Source: Tunturiibacter empetritectus (lineage in GTDB: Bacteria; Acidobacteriota; Terriglobia; Terriglobales; Acidobacteriaceae). Taken from it: 64,000 bases of DNA. Positions 50,655 through 59,493 of this stretch are shown piece after piece (position 1 is the stretch's first letter; each line of letters opens with the position of its first letter). The stretch spans positions 248,001-312,000 of the forward strand of contig NZ_JACHDZ010000003.1 in NCBI RefSeq assembly GCF_014201375.1. Reading direction: 5' to 3'. The position numbers and the translations under genes were made by a program. The notes under the pieces are model-generated. The model was given only the letters and a program-made list of their open reading frames with translations, made no database searches and was not told where the DNA came from.

Positions 50655-52220
50655 ATGAATATCGACCACACCATCCTGACCGTACTCATCCTTGTCCCCC
50701 TCGCGGGCGCGGTCCTGCTGGCCTTGCTGCCCGACAAGGGCAGACTGATGCAATGGGGTGCTCTCGCGGTCACTCTCATCACCTTTATCTGCACCCTGCA
50801 TCTGCCCGCACGCTACGACTACTCGGCTGTCGCCGGCAGTTTCCAGTTCGAACAGAACCACGAGTGGATCAACTCGCCCGCCATCCGCTATCACCTCGGC
50901 GTCGACGGCCTCTCCATGTGGCTGGTGGTGCTCACCGGCTTCCTCGCTCCCCTCGGCGTCCTCGTCTCCTGGAACACCATCGGGGACCGCAAGAAGCTCT
51001 TCTACACCCTCTTCCTCCTGCAACAGGTCGCGATGATCGGCATCTTCGTCTCGCTCGACCTCTTCCTCTACTACGCCTTCTGGGAGCTTTCGCTGGTTCC
51101 CATGACGCTGCTCATCGCCACCTTCGGCCGCAGCGCCAACCGCCGCCGCGCCGCCATCAAATACTTCCTCTACACCTTTATCCCCTCGGCGATCCTGCTT
51201 GTCGGCATGCTCTGGGTCTACGCCCGCACCGGCACCTTCCAACTCCCGGAGCTAGCCCAGCTTGCCGCCGCCCACAATATCTCCAGCAACAACGCAGCGC
51301 TCTGGCTGGCCTCGCTCGCCTTCCTCGTAGCCTTCGCGGTCAAAGTTCCAGTCTTTCCGCTTCACGGCTGGCTCACAGACGCAATCACCGAAGCCCCCAC
51401 CGCTGCCGTAATGGTTCTGGTCGGCAAACTCGGCCTCTACTCCATCCTGCGCTTCTCCTTCAGCATCTTCCCCGAGCAGTCGCGTCATATCGCACCACTC
51501 ATGATCGCCCTTGGAGCCATCGGCATCGTCTACGGTGCGCTCATCGCTCTCGTGCAAAAAGATCTCAAGCAACTGGCCGCATACGGCGCACTCGGACACG
51601 TCAGCGTCGTGGTGCTCGGCATCTTCACCTTCACCATCGCGGGCATCGACGGTGGCATCTACGCCACCCTCAACGAGGGCATCGGCGCCGGTGCCTTCTT
51701 CATCCTTCTCGGCATCCTCTACGAGCGCTACGGCACCTACGACATGCGCGACTATGGCGGTCTTGCCGCCAAGCTTCCCTGGATGGTGACCCTCTTCGTC
51801 ATCACAACCCTGTCTGTGATTGGCTTGCCGATGCTTAACGGCTTCGTAGGCGAGTTCCTCGTACTCACTGGTGGCATGCAGTCCGCCGTCACCCATCACA
51901 CTCGCTGGACGGTGCTCGCCACCACCGGCGTCATCCTCACCGCCTCCTACATGCTGTGGATGATTCAGCGCGTCTTCTATGGCGACCTCAACGAGAACAC
52001 AGCCGACGTCCCAGTCCCTGACGTCACCGCCCGCGAGCACCTCGCACTCTGGCCTCTCATCGCAGTGATGTTATTCATGGGCATCGCGTCCCCCTACTGG
52101 TTGCGCGCCATCGATACCGCAGGCACCTACCTCGCGCAGGAACCGCAGCCCATCGAGCTCCCAGCCGCCATCAGCACCATCGTCCCACAGACATCCGCCG
52201 CCCAGGAGGCCACGAAGTAA
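50655..52220 (+). CDS. nuoM: NADH-quinone oxidoreductase subunit M
   Basis: The second antiporter-like proton-pumping subunit, about 521 residues and 14 helices. Motifs: [35 protein letters not shown] (Glu), [20 protein letters not shown] (Lys/His) and [19 protein letters not shown] chose ATG 50655, preceded by AAAGGAAACG; the frame is open upstream to 50586 without conserved sequence. Its stop overlaps nuoN by one base. Confidence 0.96.
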   Translation: MNIDHTILTVLILVPLAGAVLLALLPDKGRLMQWGALAVTLITFICTLHLPARYDYSAVAGSFQFEQNHEWINSPAIRYHLGVDGLSMWLVVLTGFLAPLGVLVSWNTIGDRKKLFYTLFLLQQVAMIGIFVSLDLFLYYAFWELSLVPMTLLIATFGRSANRRRAAIKYFLYTFIPSAILLVGMLWVYARTGTFQLPELAQLAAAHNISSNNAALWLASLAFLVAFAVKVPVFPLHGWLTDAITEAPTAAVMVLVGKLGLYSILRFSFSIFPEQSRHIAPLMIALGAIGIVYGALIALVQKDLKQLAAYGALGHVSVVVLGIFTFTIAGIDGGIYATLNEGIGAGAFFILLGILYERYGTYDMRDYGGLAAKLPWMVTLFVITTLSVIGLPMLNGFVGEFLVLTGGMQSAVTHHTRWTVLATTGVILTASYMLWMIQRVFYGDLNENTADVPVPDVTAREHLALWPLIAVMLFMGIASPYWLRAIDTAGTYLAQEPQPIELPAAISTIVPQTSAAQEATK

Positions 52221-53740
52221 TGTCCCCTAACGTCCTGGCCCTCCTTCCCGAGCTCATCCTCACCCTCGCCGGTGTCGTCGTCATGCTCGCGGAGCCATGC
52301 TTGAAGCCAGGCTCCAGCCGCAAGCCTCTTGGCTGGCTCGCCATCGCCGGCACCGTCGCCGCCCTTGCCGCAAGCTGGTATCAGATTCAGTTCGGCACCA
52401 TTCACGCCTTCTCCGGCACCATTCAGGTCGACGCCTTCTCGGTGCTCTTCCACTTCGTCATAGGCTCCGTCGTCCTGGTCACCCTGCTGGGCTCAATAGA
52501 TTTCTTCGAAGGCAATGCCAGCCACGCAGGCGAGTACTTCGCTCTCGTCCTCTTCGGCGCAGTCGGCATGATGCTGATGACCTGCTCGGTCGAACTCCTC
52601 ATGGTCTTCGTCGGCCTCGAGATCTCGTCCATCTCGACCTACATTATGTGCGGCTTCCGCAAGGGTCAGGCCACCGGCACCGAGTCCTCCATCAAGTACT
52701 TCCTGCTCGGCTCCTTCGCTACTGCCTTCTTCCTCTACGGTGTGGCCCTCTCCTTCGGTGCGACGGGCTCGACCAACATCTACGCCATCGCCCACGGCCT
52801 CGAGACCACAGCCACCCCAGCCCTCGCCTTTACGGCGCTCGCGCTCATCCTTATTGGTCTCGGCTTCAAGGTCTCCGCCGCCCCGTTCCATGTCTGGACC
52901 CCGGATGTTTACCAGGGCGCACCAGCACCCGTAGTCGGCCTCATGTCGACCGCACCCAAAGCCGCTGCCTTCGCCGTCCTGCTGCGCATCACCTTCACCG
53001 GCTTCCCAACCTATCAACACCGCTGGGCCATCCTCATGTGGGTTATGGCAGCCCTGTCCATGACTGTCGGCAACCTCGGCGCTCTTATGCAGCGCGACGT
53101 CAAACGCATGCTCGCTTACTCCAGCATCGCCCATGCGGGCTACCTGATGGTCGCCTTCACCGCCTTTCCCTTTGACGGGATCGCCGCAGCCTGTTTCTAC
53201 ACTGCGACCTACGCCGCAATGAACGTTGGAGCCTTCGCGGTAGTCACGCAAATAGCCGGCTACGACGAGCGCGCTCGCAGCATCGACGACTTCACCGGTC
53301 TCGGCCAGAAGCGTCCCTACCTCGCCGCTCTGCTCAGCTTCTTCCTGCTCTCGCTCATCGGAATCCCCTTCACCGGCGGCTTCTTCGGCAAGTTCTACGT
53401 CTTCTCAGCGGCGATCCACGGCGGCAACGTGTGGTTGGCCGTCATTGGCCTGCTCAACAGCGGCGTCGCCTGCTTCTATTATCTCCGTCTGCTGGCTGCG
53501 ATCTACACTCGCCCTGGCAGCGAGAGCACACGTCTCAATCAGCTTCGGCGCATCGGTGTTCCTGCGGCGATTGGGATTGGTCTTGCCGCTGTGGCGACGG
53601 GCGCTCTTGGCATCTTGCCCAGTGGTGCGGTTTCCTTCGCAGAGTACGCCAGCCACTCCACTCTCATCGAACAGGGCCGACAGGAGTGTGCTGCCTCTCC
53701 CGATAGCTGCCACCTCCAGCTGCAGTTCGACGAGAAGTAA
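52220..53740 (+). CDS. nuoN: NADH-quinone oxidoreductase subunit N
   Basis: The third antiporter-like subunit, 506 residues, 14 helices. Motifs: [22 protein letters not shown] (buried Glu; the last residues are less conserved), [41 protein letters not shown] and [15 protein letters not shown]. Last gene of the operon. Its end carries a short hydrophilic tail with two cysteines ([11 protein letters not shown]). The composite palindrome at 53745 begins 5 bases after its stop. Confidence 0.96.
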   Translation: MSPNVLALLPELILTLAGVVVMLAEPCLKPGSSRKPLGWLAIAGTVAALAASWYQIQFGTIHAFSGTIQVDAFSVLFHFVIGSVVLVTLLGSIDFFEGNASHAGEYFALVLFGAVGMMLMTCSVELLMVFVGLEISSISTYIMCGFRKGQATGTESSIKYFLLGSFATAFFLYGVALSFGATGSTNIYAIAHGLETTATPALAFTALALILIGLGFKVSAAPFHVWTPDVYQGAPAPVVGLMSTAPKAAAFAVLLRITFTGFPTYQHRWAILMWVMAALSMTVGNLGALMQRDVKRMLAYSSIAHAGYLMVAFTAFPFDGIAAACFYTATYAAMNVGAFAVVTQIAGYDERARSIDDFTGLGQKRPYLAALLSFFLLSLIGIPFTGGFFGKFYVFSAAIHGGNVWLAVIGLLNSGVACFYYLRLLAAIYTRPGSESTRLNQLRRIGVPAAIGIGLAAVATGALGILPSGAVSFAEYASHSTLIEQGRQECAASPDSCHLQLQFDEK

Positions 53741-53744
53741 CTAC

Positions 53745-53952
53745 GTCCTGCCGGACGGGCCCACTGCGCGTGGAGCGGCCACTTCGTGGCGTGTATACCG
53801 GTCTTGGCAAGATGATAGACATAGGTCCTCCCGTTGGTCGGCACGAGCTCCTTTCCGACCAACGGGAGGACCTACACTGTCTCTTCACCCCAAACAAGGT
53901 AAACAAGTCACGAAGTGACCGCCCTCCGCGCAGGAGGCCCGTCCGGAAGGAC
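53745..53952. repeat. BIME-like composite palindrome between nuoN and atpE
   Basis: Two 46-base arms in inverted orientation (53745-53790 and 53907-53952, 38 of 46 positions identical) flank a central perfect 20-bp inverted repeat (TAGGTCCTCCCGTTGGTCGG, 53822-53841, with its complement at 53855-53874; loop of 13). Each arm also folds on itself into three small hairpins: GTCC-N4-GGAC, CC(N)C-TGCGC-G(N)GG and G(N)CAC-TTC-GTG(N)C. Differences between the arms in the second and third stems are compensatory (for example A-T to C-G), which indicates selection for secondary structure. No transposase gene is nearby. Confidence 0.8.
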
Positions 53953-53963
53953 AAATAGACAAA

Positions 53964-53998
53964 CAGAAAAGCCTCCGCAAACACCGGAGGCTTTTCTG
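53964..53998. terminator. Bidirectional rho-independent terminator between nuoN and atpE
   Basis: A perfect 14-bp stem (CAGAAAAGCCTCCG, 53964-53977, with CGGAGGCTTTTCTG, 53985-53998) and a 7-base loop, with T-runs on both strands. It ends both the nuo operon from the left and the atp operon from the right. Confidence 0.92.
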
Positions 53999-54023
53999 TG
54001 CCACAAACTCCCAGCCCAGAAGC

Positions 54024-54332
54024 TTACTGAACCTTGAGGAAGATGATGACGAACGTGAACAGCGCAAGCGACTCGATAAACGCCAGACCAAGAATCAGGA
54101 AGATAAAGATTCCAGGACGAGCACCCGGGTTACGTGCCAGCGCCTCGGTTGCCGAAGCGGTTGCCTTACCCTGACCCAGACCGCAAAGACCAGCAGCCAG
54201 CGCCATGCCCAGACCAGCAGCCAGAGGAACCCACTGGGCTCCGGGGCTTGCAGCGGCAGTGCTCTGCGCAAAAGCCGGCGTTGCAAACAGCAGCGCGGCC
54301 AACGACATAAAGAGATATTGCAGCTTCTTCAT
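54024..54332 (-). CDS. atpE: ATP synthase F0 subunit c with N-terminal signal-like segment
   Basis: The proton-conducting rotor subunit, 102 residues, longer than the usual 75-85 because of an N-terminal hydrophobic segment with a signal-peptide-like end (ALLFATPAFA, cleavage likely after residue 22). The hairpin has GLCGLGQGKATASATEALARNP in the first helix and loop, and the ion-binding Glu87 in GLAFIESLALF. Q54 and Ser88 partly match Na+-type rings, but other Na+ ligands (Val, Thr, Tyr) are lacking, so H+ coupling is more likely. Strong ribosome site (GCAGGAG). Confidence 0.93.
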   Translation of the reverse strand: MKKLQYLFMSLAALLFATPAFAQSTAAASPGAQWVPLAAGLGMALAAGLCGLGQGKATASATEALARNPGARPGIFIFLILGLAFIESLALFTFVIIFLKVQ

Positions 54333-54460
54333 CGTGTTACTCCTGCCTCCGTGGATACGCCGCCAGTGGGTGGTTGATGCTCACCGTGCTGGCACCCTCA
54401 CGCTATGCGGCGTTGTTACACACTGCGAGAGGAGGCTCCCAACGCAGCGAAACTTGGTAG

Positions 54461-54480
54461 CCCAGGGCTTCAGCCGTGGG
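54461..54480. repeat. Short palindrome CCCAGGGCT-TC-AGCCGTGGG
   Basis: A 9-bp stem with one mismatch and a 2-base loop, between atpE and atpB, 12 bases after the atpB stop (minus strand). It lacks a T-run. The design resembles short REP-like hairpins, and it could attenuate or stabilise the atp mRNA. Only one copy in the window. Confidence 0.5.
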
Positions 54481-54492
54481 TGATGCGAAGCA

Positions 54493-55224
54493 TCAATGAT
54501 CGTGTGCCGTTGCCAGCGAGAGATAAATCGCCGCCAGCAAAAAGAACACGTACGCCTGCACCACAGCCACGCCAAGGTGCAGCCCCAGGAAGATCAGCGG
54601 AATCCCAACTGGAACCAGCGAGAAGAACGCAATCGTCACCAGGTCTCCCGCAAACATATTCGCGTAGAGACGAACGGTCAGCGAGAGAACGCGAGCAAGG
54701 TGCGAGATGATCTCAATCGGCAGCAGCAGCGGGTACAACCACCATACCGGGCCGAGAAACTGTTTGATGTACGCCCAGCCGTTCTCGCGGATGCCGTGAT
54801 AGTGATAGTAGATAAACGTAACCAGCGCAAACCCGAGCGGTACGACGGCGTAAGCCGTAGGCGACTTCAGCCCCGGAATAATACCCATCAGGTTGGCCAG
54901 CAAAATGAACAGCCCCAGAGACGTCAGGTAGCTCGTGAAACGCTCCGACCCGTGGCCGATGATCTGCTCGCCCTGCTCCGAGACAAACTCATGGGTCATC
55001 TCTGCCAGATGCTGCGCGCCGGCTGGCTTCTCGACGCTTAACGTCATCCGTACGAGGATGAAGTAAGCAATCAGAACGAGAAACACAAGCAGCTCCATCG
55101 CGAACGAATCCGTAATCGGATAAGCCGGATACTTCGGATGCACATGCACGGCCTGCAGTAACGAGGTCGTAAACGCACCGAAGTGCTGATTCAAAAATTG
55201 GGTGAAGAGAGTCTGTGTCGGCAT
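54493..55224 (-). CDS. atpB: ATP synthase F0 subunit a
   Basis: The stator subunit that forms the two proton half-channels, 243 residues, five or six helices. The essential arginine is in LSLTVRLYANMFAGD. Other family features are MTHEFVSEQGEQIIGHG, LFILLANLMGIIPGLKSP and VVQAYVFFLLAAIYLS. It follows atpI by 43 bases and precedes atpE by 160. Other subunits are not in this cluster. Confidence 0.96.
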   Translation of the reverse strand: MPTQTLFTQFLNQHFGAFTTSLLQAVHVHPKYPAYPITDSFAMELLVFLVLIAYFILVRMTLSVEKPAGAQHLAEMTHEFVSEQGEQIIGHGSERFTSYLTSLGLFILLANLMGIIPGLKSPTAYAVVPLGFALVTFIYYHYHGIRENGWAYIKQFLGPVWWLYPLLLPIEIISHLARVLSLTVRLYANMFAGDLVTIAFFSLVPVGIPLIFLGLHLGVAVVQAYVFFLLAAIYLSLATAHDH

Positions 55225-55267
55225 ATAAATAAAAATTTCTGTTCCATCAAATCCGCGAACGCCCGGC

Positions 55268-55669
55268 CTAAACCGACCACGCCTTCATCAGCCTCAAACC
55301 CTCGACCGTCAGTGCAAACACACCCAGAGCGAGGCCAGCGGCAAGCGCGTAGACCGAACCATTCAGAATCTTAAGGCTAACATAAAGCAGCACTACGGTC
55401 AGCCCCAGCCGAAGGAAGAAACCAAACAAAATCAGCCCCATCGGCTTCGCTTTTCCTCCGCCATCCATCCGGACCATCACTGCCGTCATCAGCCGCAGCC
55501 ACTCGAACAGCCCCGACCCAGAGATCAGCGCCCCCACCAGCAGCAAAACCGCGGACTGCCACCCCATCTTCCACCACACCAGCGGCGCCGCAACCACGGT
55601 AATCACCACCAGCAGCCGCAACGCGCTCAAAATCGTCCGTTTGAAGTCCGCGTCGCTAAAGCTCTCCAT
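55268..55669 (-). CDS. ATP synthase subunit I-like protein
   Basis: A 133-residue membrane protein in the position of atpI, with four helices: ALRLLVVITVVAAPLVWW, SAVLLLVGALISGSGLFEW, LILFGFFLRLGLTVVLLYV and VYALAAGLALGVFALTVE. The helix-3 motif GFFLRLGLT is typical of this family, which assists assembly of the c-ring. The frame is open to 55780, but ATG 55669 is the best start. Low sequence conservation means the call rests on context and topology. Confidence 0.8.
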   Translation of the reverse strand: MESFSDADFKRTILSALRLLVVITVVAAPLVWWKMGWQSAVLLLVGALISGSGLFEWLRLMTAVMVRMDGGGKAKPMGLILFGFFLRLGLTVVLLYVSLKILNGSVYALAAGLALGVFALTVEGLRLMKAWSV

Positions 55670-55700
55670 CGTCTTCACAAGATCATCCTCACCTGCGCTC

Positions 55701-55964
55701 TTATCCACGCTTGATGTACCGCGACGCCGTCCGAAAGATCTGGACGAATCCAGCCGCCGCTCCAAGCAGTATCCCAACAATCGCGATCCAGCTCTGATGA
55801 AAGTGGCGATCCAGCCAGCTCCCCACCAGCCACCCGATCACGCATCCAGCCGGCAGCGCAATCGCCAACTGAATCATTGATTCAGCCTTCACCAGCTCGC
55901 CGAGCGCACCTTTACCGTTCCCGCCCGCATCATTACCGCCGTTCCCTGCTCCATCATCCGTCAT
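55701..55964 (-). CDS. AtpZ/AtpI-family small membrane protein
   Basis: An 87-residue protein with a Gly/Asp/Asn-rich cytoplasmic head and two helices (IQLAIALPAGCVIGWLVGSWLD and AIVGILLGAAAGFVQIFRT; the first is slightly shorter in the membrane). The GxxxG-type pattern LVGSWLDRHFH is characteristic of AtpZ, which is associated with F0 and divalent-cation handling. First gene of the atpZ-atpI-atpB-atpE group. It is divergent from lysS, 112 bases away. Confidence 0.87.
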   Translation of the reverse strand: MTDDGAGNGGNDAGGNGKGALGELVKAESMIQLAIALPAGCVIGWLVGSWLDRHFHQSWIAIVGILLGAAAGFVQIFRTASRYIKRG

Positions 55965-56076
55965 AGCAGGACTATTACACCACGCACAGCACCCACTGAC
56001 ACACCGAAGTATCCTTCTCGAGCCCTCATGCCTCGCTATACTGGGGTGTCAGTAACATCCAGCCAAAGGAATCCCT

Positions 56077-57855
56077 GTGTACGAGTCGGAGTTCGAAAAA
56101 AATCTTTACCAGCAACGCCGCGACAAGCTACAGCAGATCGCCGCCCTGGGTCAGCTCGAAGGCCTCAGCCTCGCGGAGGCGACCTATCCCAATCACTACG
56201 CCGCCAGCCACACCATCCCCGAGATCCGCGCCGCCTACGACTCCCTCACCGCCGAGCAGTTCGATGTCGACCCCATTCTCGTCAGCATCGCTGGCCGCAT
56301 CATGGCCATCCGCGTCCAGGGCAAGGCCGGCTTCGCGCAGCTACAACAAGGCGGCCAGCGCTTCCAGATCTACGTCCGCAAAGACGACGTCGGCGAAAAC
56401 ATCTTCGCCCTCTACAAGCTCCTCGACCTCGGCGACCACATCGGCGTCCGCGGCCATCTCTTCCGCACGCGAACCGGCGAGCTCACCGTTCACGTCGGAA
56501 GCTTCGATAACCTGCCCGCCCTGACCTTCCTCACCAAGGCCATGCTCGCTCTGCCCGACAAGTACCACGGTCTCGAAGACACCGAACTGCGCTACCGCCA
56601 GCGCTACGTCGACCTCTTCATGAACACCGGCGCCACCAAACACGCCACCCCGGAAGAATCGCGAAATGACGGAGCGCAAAGCGAACCACCGGAACCCGAA
56701 ACACCAAACGTCCGCGAGGTCTTCGTCAAACGCGCCGCCATCCTCCGCGCCATCCGCAAGTTCTTCGACCGTCGCGGCTACCTTGAAGTCGAAACTCCGA
56801 TGATGCATCAAATAGCCGGAGGTGCAGCAGCCCAGCCCTTCACCACGCATCACAACGCGCTCGACCTCGACCTCTTCCTCCGCATCGCACCCGAGCTCTA
56901 TCTCAAGCGCCTGGTCGTAGGCGGCCTCGATCGCATTTACGAGATCAATCGCAACTTCCGCAACGAAGGCATCAGCACCCGCCACAACCCCGAGTTCACC
57001 ATGCTCGAGTTCTATCAGGCCTACGCGAACTATCACGATCTGATGACCCTCAGCGAAGAGCTCATCATCTGCGTCGCGAAAGAAGTCAACGACACCACCA
57101 TCACCCACTTCAACGGACACGAGATTGATCTCGGCAAGTGGACCCGGCTCTCCATGCGCGAGGCCATCATCAAATGGTGGCCGCCGAACGCGCCAATTCA
57201 ACCAGCCGTAGAAGATTTTTCTTCCGAGGAAAAGTTCAAGGCACTCATTCATGAAGGAGAGAAGTTCGCCGACCCGGAGAAGTCCTCCTTCGATCGAGCC
57301 CTCAATCGCCTCGGTGCAGACTGCCACTTCGTTCGCGAGTTCGTCCTCGACAAGGGCGCACCCTACGGCAAAGCCATCTCCGATCTCTTCGAGCTGAGAG
57401 CCGAGGCCCTGCGAGGCGGCGAGATGGGCATCGAGGAGCCGCTCATCCAGCCCACCATCATCTACGACTTCCCCCTGGCCGTCAGCCCCCTCTCGAAGAT
57501 CAAGCCCGACGAGCCCGACTGGGTCGAGCGATTCGAGTTCTACATCGGCGGCTTCGAGGTCGGGAACGCCTTCTCCGAGCTCAACGACCCCGACGACCAG
57601 CGCACCCGCTTCGAGCAGCAGATGGCCGAAAAAGCCCGCGGCGACGACGAAGCCCACCAGATGGACGAGGACTATGTTCGCGCCCTCGGCTACGGTCTAC
57701 CCCCCACAGCAGGCGAAGGCATCGGCATCGACCGCCTCACCATGCTCCTCACCAACTCCAAGTCCATCCGCGACGTCATCCTCTTCCCCCTCTTGCGTCC
57801 CCAGGTCAAACAGGCCGACGCAGTCGAAGTCAAACATGGCGAGTCAGCCGAATAG
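56077..57855 (+). CDS. lysS: Lysyl-tRNA synthetase, class II, with an insertion
   Basis: Charges tRNA-Lys. The N-terminal OB domain (about 55-150, VSIAGRIMAIRVQGKAGFAQL) binds the anticodon. Class II motif 1 is RKFFDRRGYLEVETPMM, motif 2 is NRNFRNEGISTRHNPEFTML and motif 3 is GIGIDRLTMLLTNSKSIRDV. Compared with E. coli (505 residues) this one has 592. One clear addition is a hydrophilic insert of about 25 residues at 187-212 (EESRNDGAQSEPPEPETP) just before motif 1; others occur near 370-420. GTG start with CAAAGGAA upstream. Confidence 0.95.
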   Translation: MYESEFEKNLYQQRRDKLQQIAALGQLEGLSLAEATYPNHYAASHTIPEIRAAYDSLTAEQFDVDPILVSIAGRIMAIRVQGKAGFAQLQQGGQRFQIYVRKDDVGENIFALYKLLDLGDHIGVRGHLFRTRTGELTVHVGSFDNLPALTFLTKAMLALPDKYHGLEDTELRYRQRYVDLFMNTGATKHATPEESRNDGAQSEPPEPETPNVREVFVKRAAILRAIRKFFDRRGYLEVETPMMHQIAGGAAAQPFTTHHNALDLDLFLRIAPELYLKRLVVGGLDRIYEINRNFRNEGISTRHNPEFTMLEFYQAYANYHDLMTLSEELIICVAKEVNDTTITHFNGHEIDLGKWTRLSMREAIIKWWPPNAPIQPAVEDFSSEEKFKALIHEGEKFADPEKSSFDRALNRLGADCHFVREFVLDKGAPYGKAISDLFELRAEALRGGEMGIEEPLIQPTIIYDFPLAVSPLSKIKPDEPDWVERFEFYIGGFEVGNAFSELNDPDDQRTRFEQQMAEKARGDDEAHQMDEDYVRALGYGLPPTAGEGIGIDRLTMLLTNSKSIRDVILFPLLRPQVKQADAVEVKHGESAE

Positions 57856-57930
57856 AACACAGCCCGCCGAATAGCGCACACGCGGCGACGCCAACCCCGT
57901 CGCCGCGCCTCAAACGCGTTATCCTTACTT

Positions 57931-58887
57931 GTGGCCACCTCCGCGACAACCGATCACGTCCTCGCGCCCGCGAAGCCCCATTCGTTGCTCGCCGACTACG
58001 CCACCCTCTTCAAAGTCCGCATCTCCACCATGGTCATCATCACCGCCGGAGCCGGCTTCTACCTCGGCAGCCTCCAGAGCGGCATCAGCCCCTTCCACGC
58101 CGGCCTCCTGCAAGCTCTCCTCGGAATCACTGTCGTCACCTGCGGTAGCAGCGCCCTGAATCAAGCCCTCGAGCGCAAGACCGACCGACTCATGCACCGC
58201 ACCGCCGATCGCCCTATGGCCGCCGGTCGCATCTCCCTCACCCACGGCCTCGTCCTTGGCTTCGCAGCCACCTTCCTCGGCTCCCTCTACCTCGCCTACA
58301 CCACCAACCTCCTCACCGGAACCCTCACGCTGCTCACCGCCATCGGCTACGTCGCCATCTACACCCCGCTCAAGCGCGTCACCACGGTCAACACCTTCAT
58401 AGGCGCATTCCCCGGAGCGTTGCCACCCCTCATCGGCTGGACCGCCGCACGCGGCGTCATTGAGTGGCCCGGCGTTGCCCTCTTCGCTATCCTCTTCGTC
58501 TGGCAGTTCCCTCACTTCATGGCCATCGGCTGGATGTACCGCGAAGACTACGCCCGGGCCGGCATTCGCCTCACGCCCAATCTGCCCAACACCCAGTACG
58601 CCGCACAAAGTACAGTCATTCAAGCGCTCTTCTACGCGATCCTTATGATCCCCGCCAGCCTATGGCCCGCAGCGCTCCACACAACCGGCTTCTTCTATGC
58701 GGCAGCAGCCACGATCCTCGGCGCAGGCTACCTCTGGTACACCATCCGCTTCGCGCGCATCCTCCGCAATCCCGACTCCGACTCCTCCTGCCTCGTAGCC
58801 CGCGACCTGCTCCGCGCCTCAGTGATCTACCTCCCGCTACTTTTAGCCGCCATGATGCTTGACGCCAAAGGACGCCTGCTCTTTTAG
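57931..58887 (+). CDS. ctaB: Protoheme IX farnesyltransferase (heme O synthase)
   Basis: UbiA-superfamily enzyme that adds a farnesyl group to heme b, making heme o for heme-copper oxidases. 318 residues, about nine helices. The first Asp-rich site is NQALERKTDRLMHRTADRP (N-x3-D-x2-M-x-R-T type) and the second is YREDYARAGIRLTPN. Other marks are YTPLKRVTTVNTFIGA and GALPPLIGW. GTG start. Preceded by a GC-rich hairpin at 57881-57907 and followed after 4 bases by the DUF420 gene; together they look like an oxidase-biogenesis operon. Confidence 0.94.
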   Translation: MATSATTDHVLAPAKPHSLLADYATLFKVRISTMVIITAGAGFYLGSLQSGISPFHAGLLQALLGITVVTCGSSALNQALERKTDRLMHRTADRPMAAGRISLTHGLVLGFAATFLGSLYLAYTTNLLTGTLTLLTAIGYVAIYTPLKRVTTVNTFIGAFPGALPPLIGWTAARGVIEWPGVALFAILFVWQFPHFMAIGWMYREDYARAGIRLTPNLPNTQYAAQSTVIQALFYAILMIPASLWPAALHTTGFFYAAAATILGAGYLWYTIRFARILRNPDSDSSCLVARDLLRASVIYLPLLLAAMMLDAKGRLLF

Positions 58888-58891
58888 ACCA

Positions 58892-59455
58892 ATGCCCTCA
58901 TCGACCCAACAAGTCAATCCGGAGTACCGCACCCCGCCTGCTGTCATCGCGTCGATCATCGCCATCAGCGCAGTCGCGTCGCTTTTTCTCGCGTGGCTCG
59001 TCTACTATCACCCTCCGGTCGACGTAGCAGGCACTCACCTCGTCTTCCTTCCCGCGCTCGACGCCGTCCTCAACGCCCTCTGCGCCGTCTTCCTTGTCAT
59101 CGGATATCGCTTCATCCGCCGCCGCCAGATCACCGCACATCGCAACAGCATGTTCGGCGCCTTCATCGTATCGAGTGTCTTCCTCGTGGCCTATATCGCC
59201 AACCACGTCCTACACGGCGACATGCTCTTTCCTAAGACCTATCCCACGGCGCGCTTCATCTATCTCTGGATCCTGCTGACACCCCATATTCTTCTCGCGA
59301 TCATCTGCCTGCCCATGATCCTGATCACCTTCTTCCTGTCCCTCACCGGCCGCTTCCCCGCACATCGCCGCCTCGCACGCTGGACCTACCCCATCTGGCT
59401 CTATGTCTCGGTCTCCGGAGTCATCGTCTACGCGATGCTCGCCGCATACCGATAG
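58892..59455 (+). CDS. DUF420 (YozB-like) membrane protein
   Basis: A 187-residue membrane protein with five helices, of the DUF420 family (CtaM/YozB type), often linked to cytochrome oxidase assembly in Bacillus relatives. Conserved residues: LPALDAVLNALCAVFLVIGY, RRRQITAHRNSMFGAFI and VHRRLARWTYPIWLYVSVSG-like sequence (here AHRRLARWTYPIWLYVSVSG). ATG 58892 is 4 bases after ctaB. Probable role in heme-copper oxidase maturation, inferred from the neighbour. Confidence 0.87.
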   Translation: MPSSTQQVNPEYRTPPAVIASIIAISAVASLFLAWLVYYHPPVDVAGTHLVFLPALDAVLNALCAVFLVIGYRFIRRRQITAHRNSMFGAFIVSSVFLVAYIANHVLHGDMLFPKTYPTARFIYLWILLTPHILLAIICLPMILITFFLSLTGRFPAHRRLARWTYPIWLYVSVSGVIVYAMLAAYR

Positions 59456-59493
59456 CCCATCCTTTGAACACGCAGACTCCAAGCACGACTCTT

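Noticed and set aside
53664..53984. Small frames across the nuoN-atpE spacer on both strands
   Set aside because: They read through the composite palindrome and terminator; structure in the DNA explains the sequence.
56341..57657. 438-codon minus-strand frame over lysS
   Set aside because: lysS motifs 1-3 are intact on the plus strand; this is its mirror.
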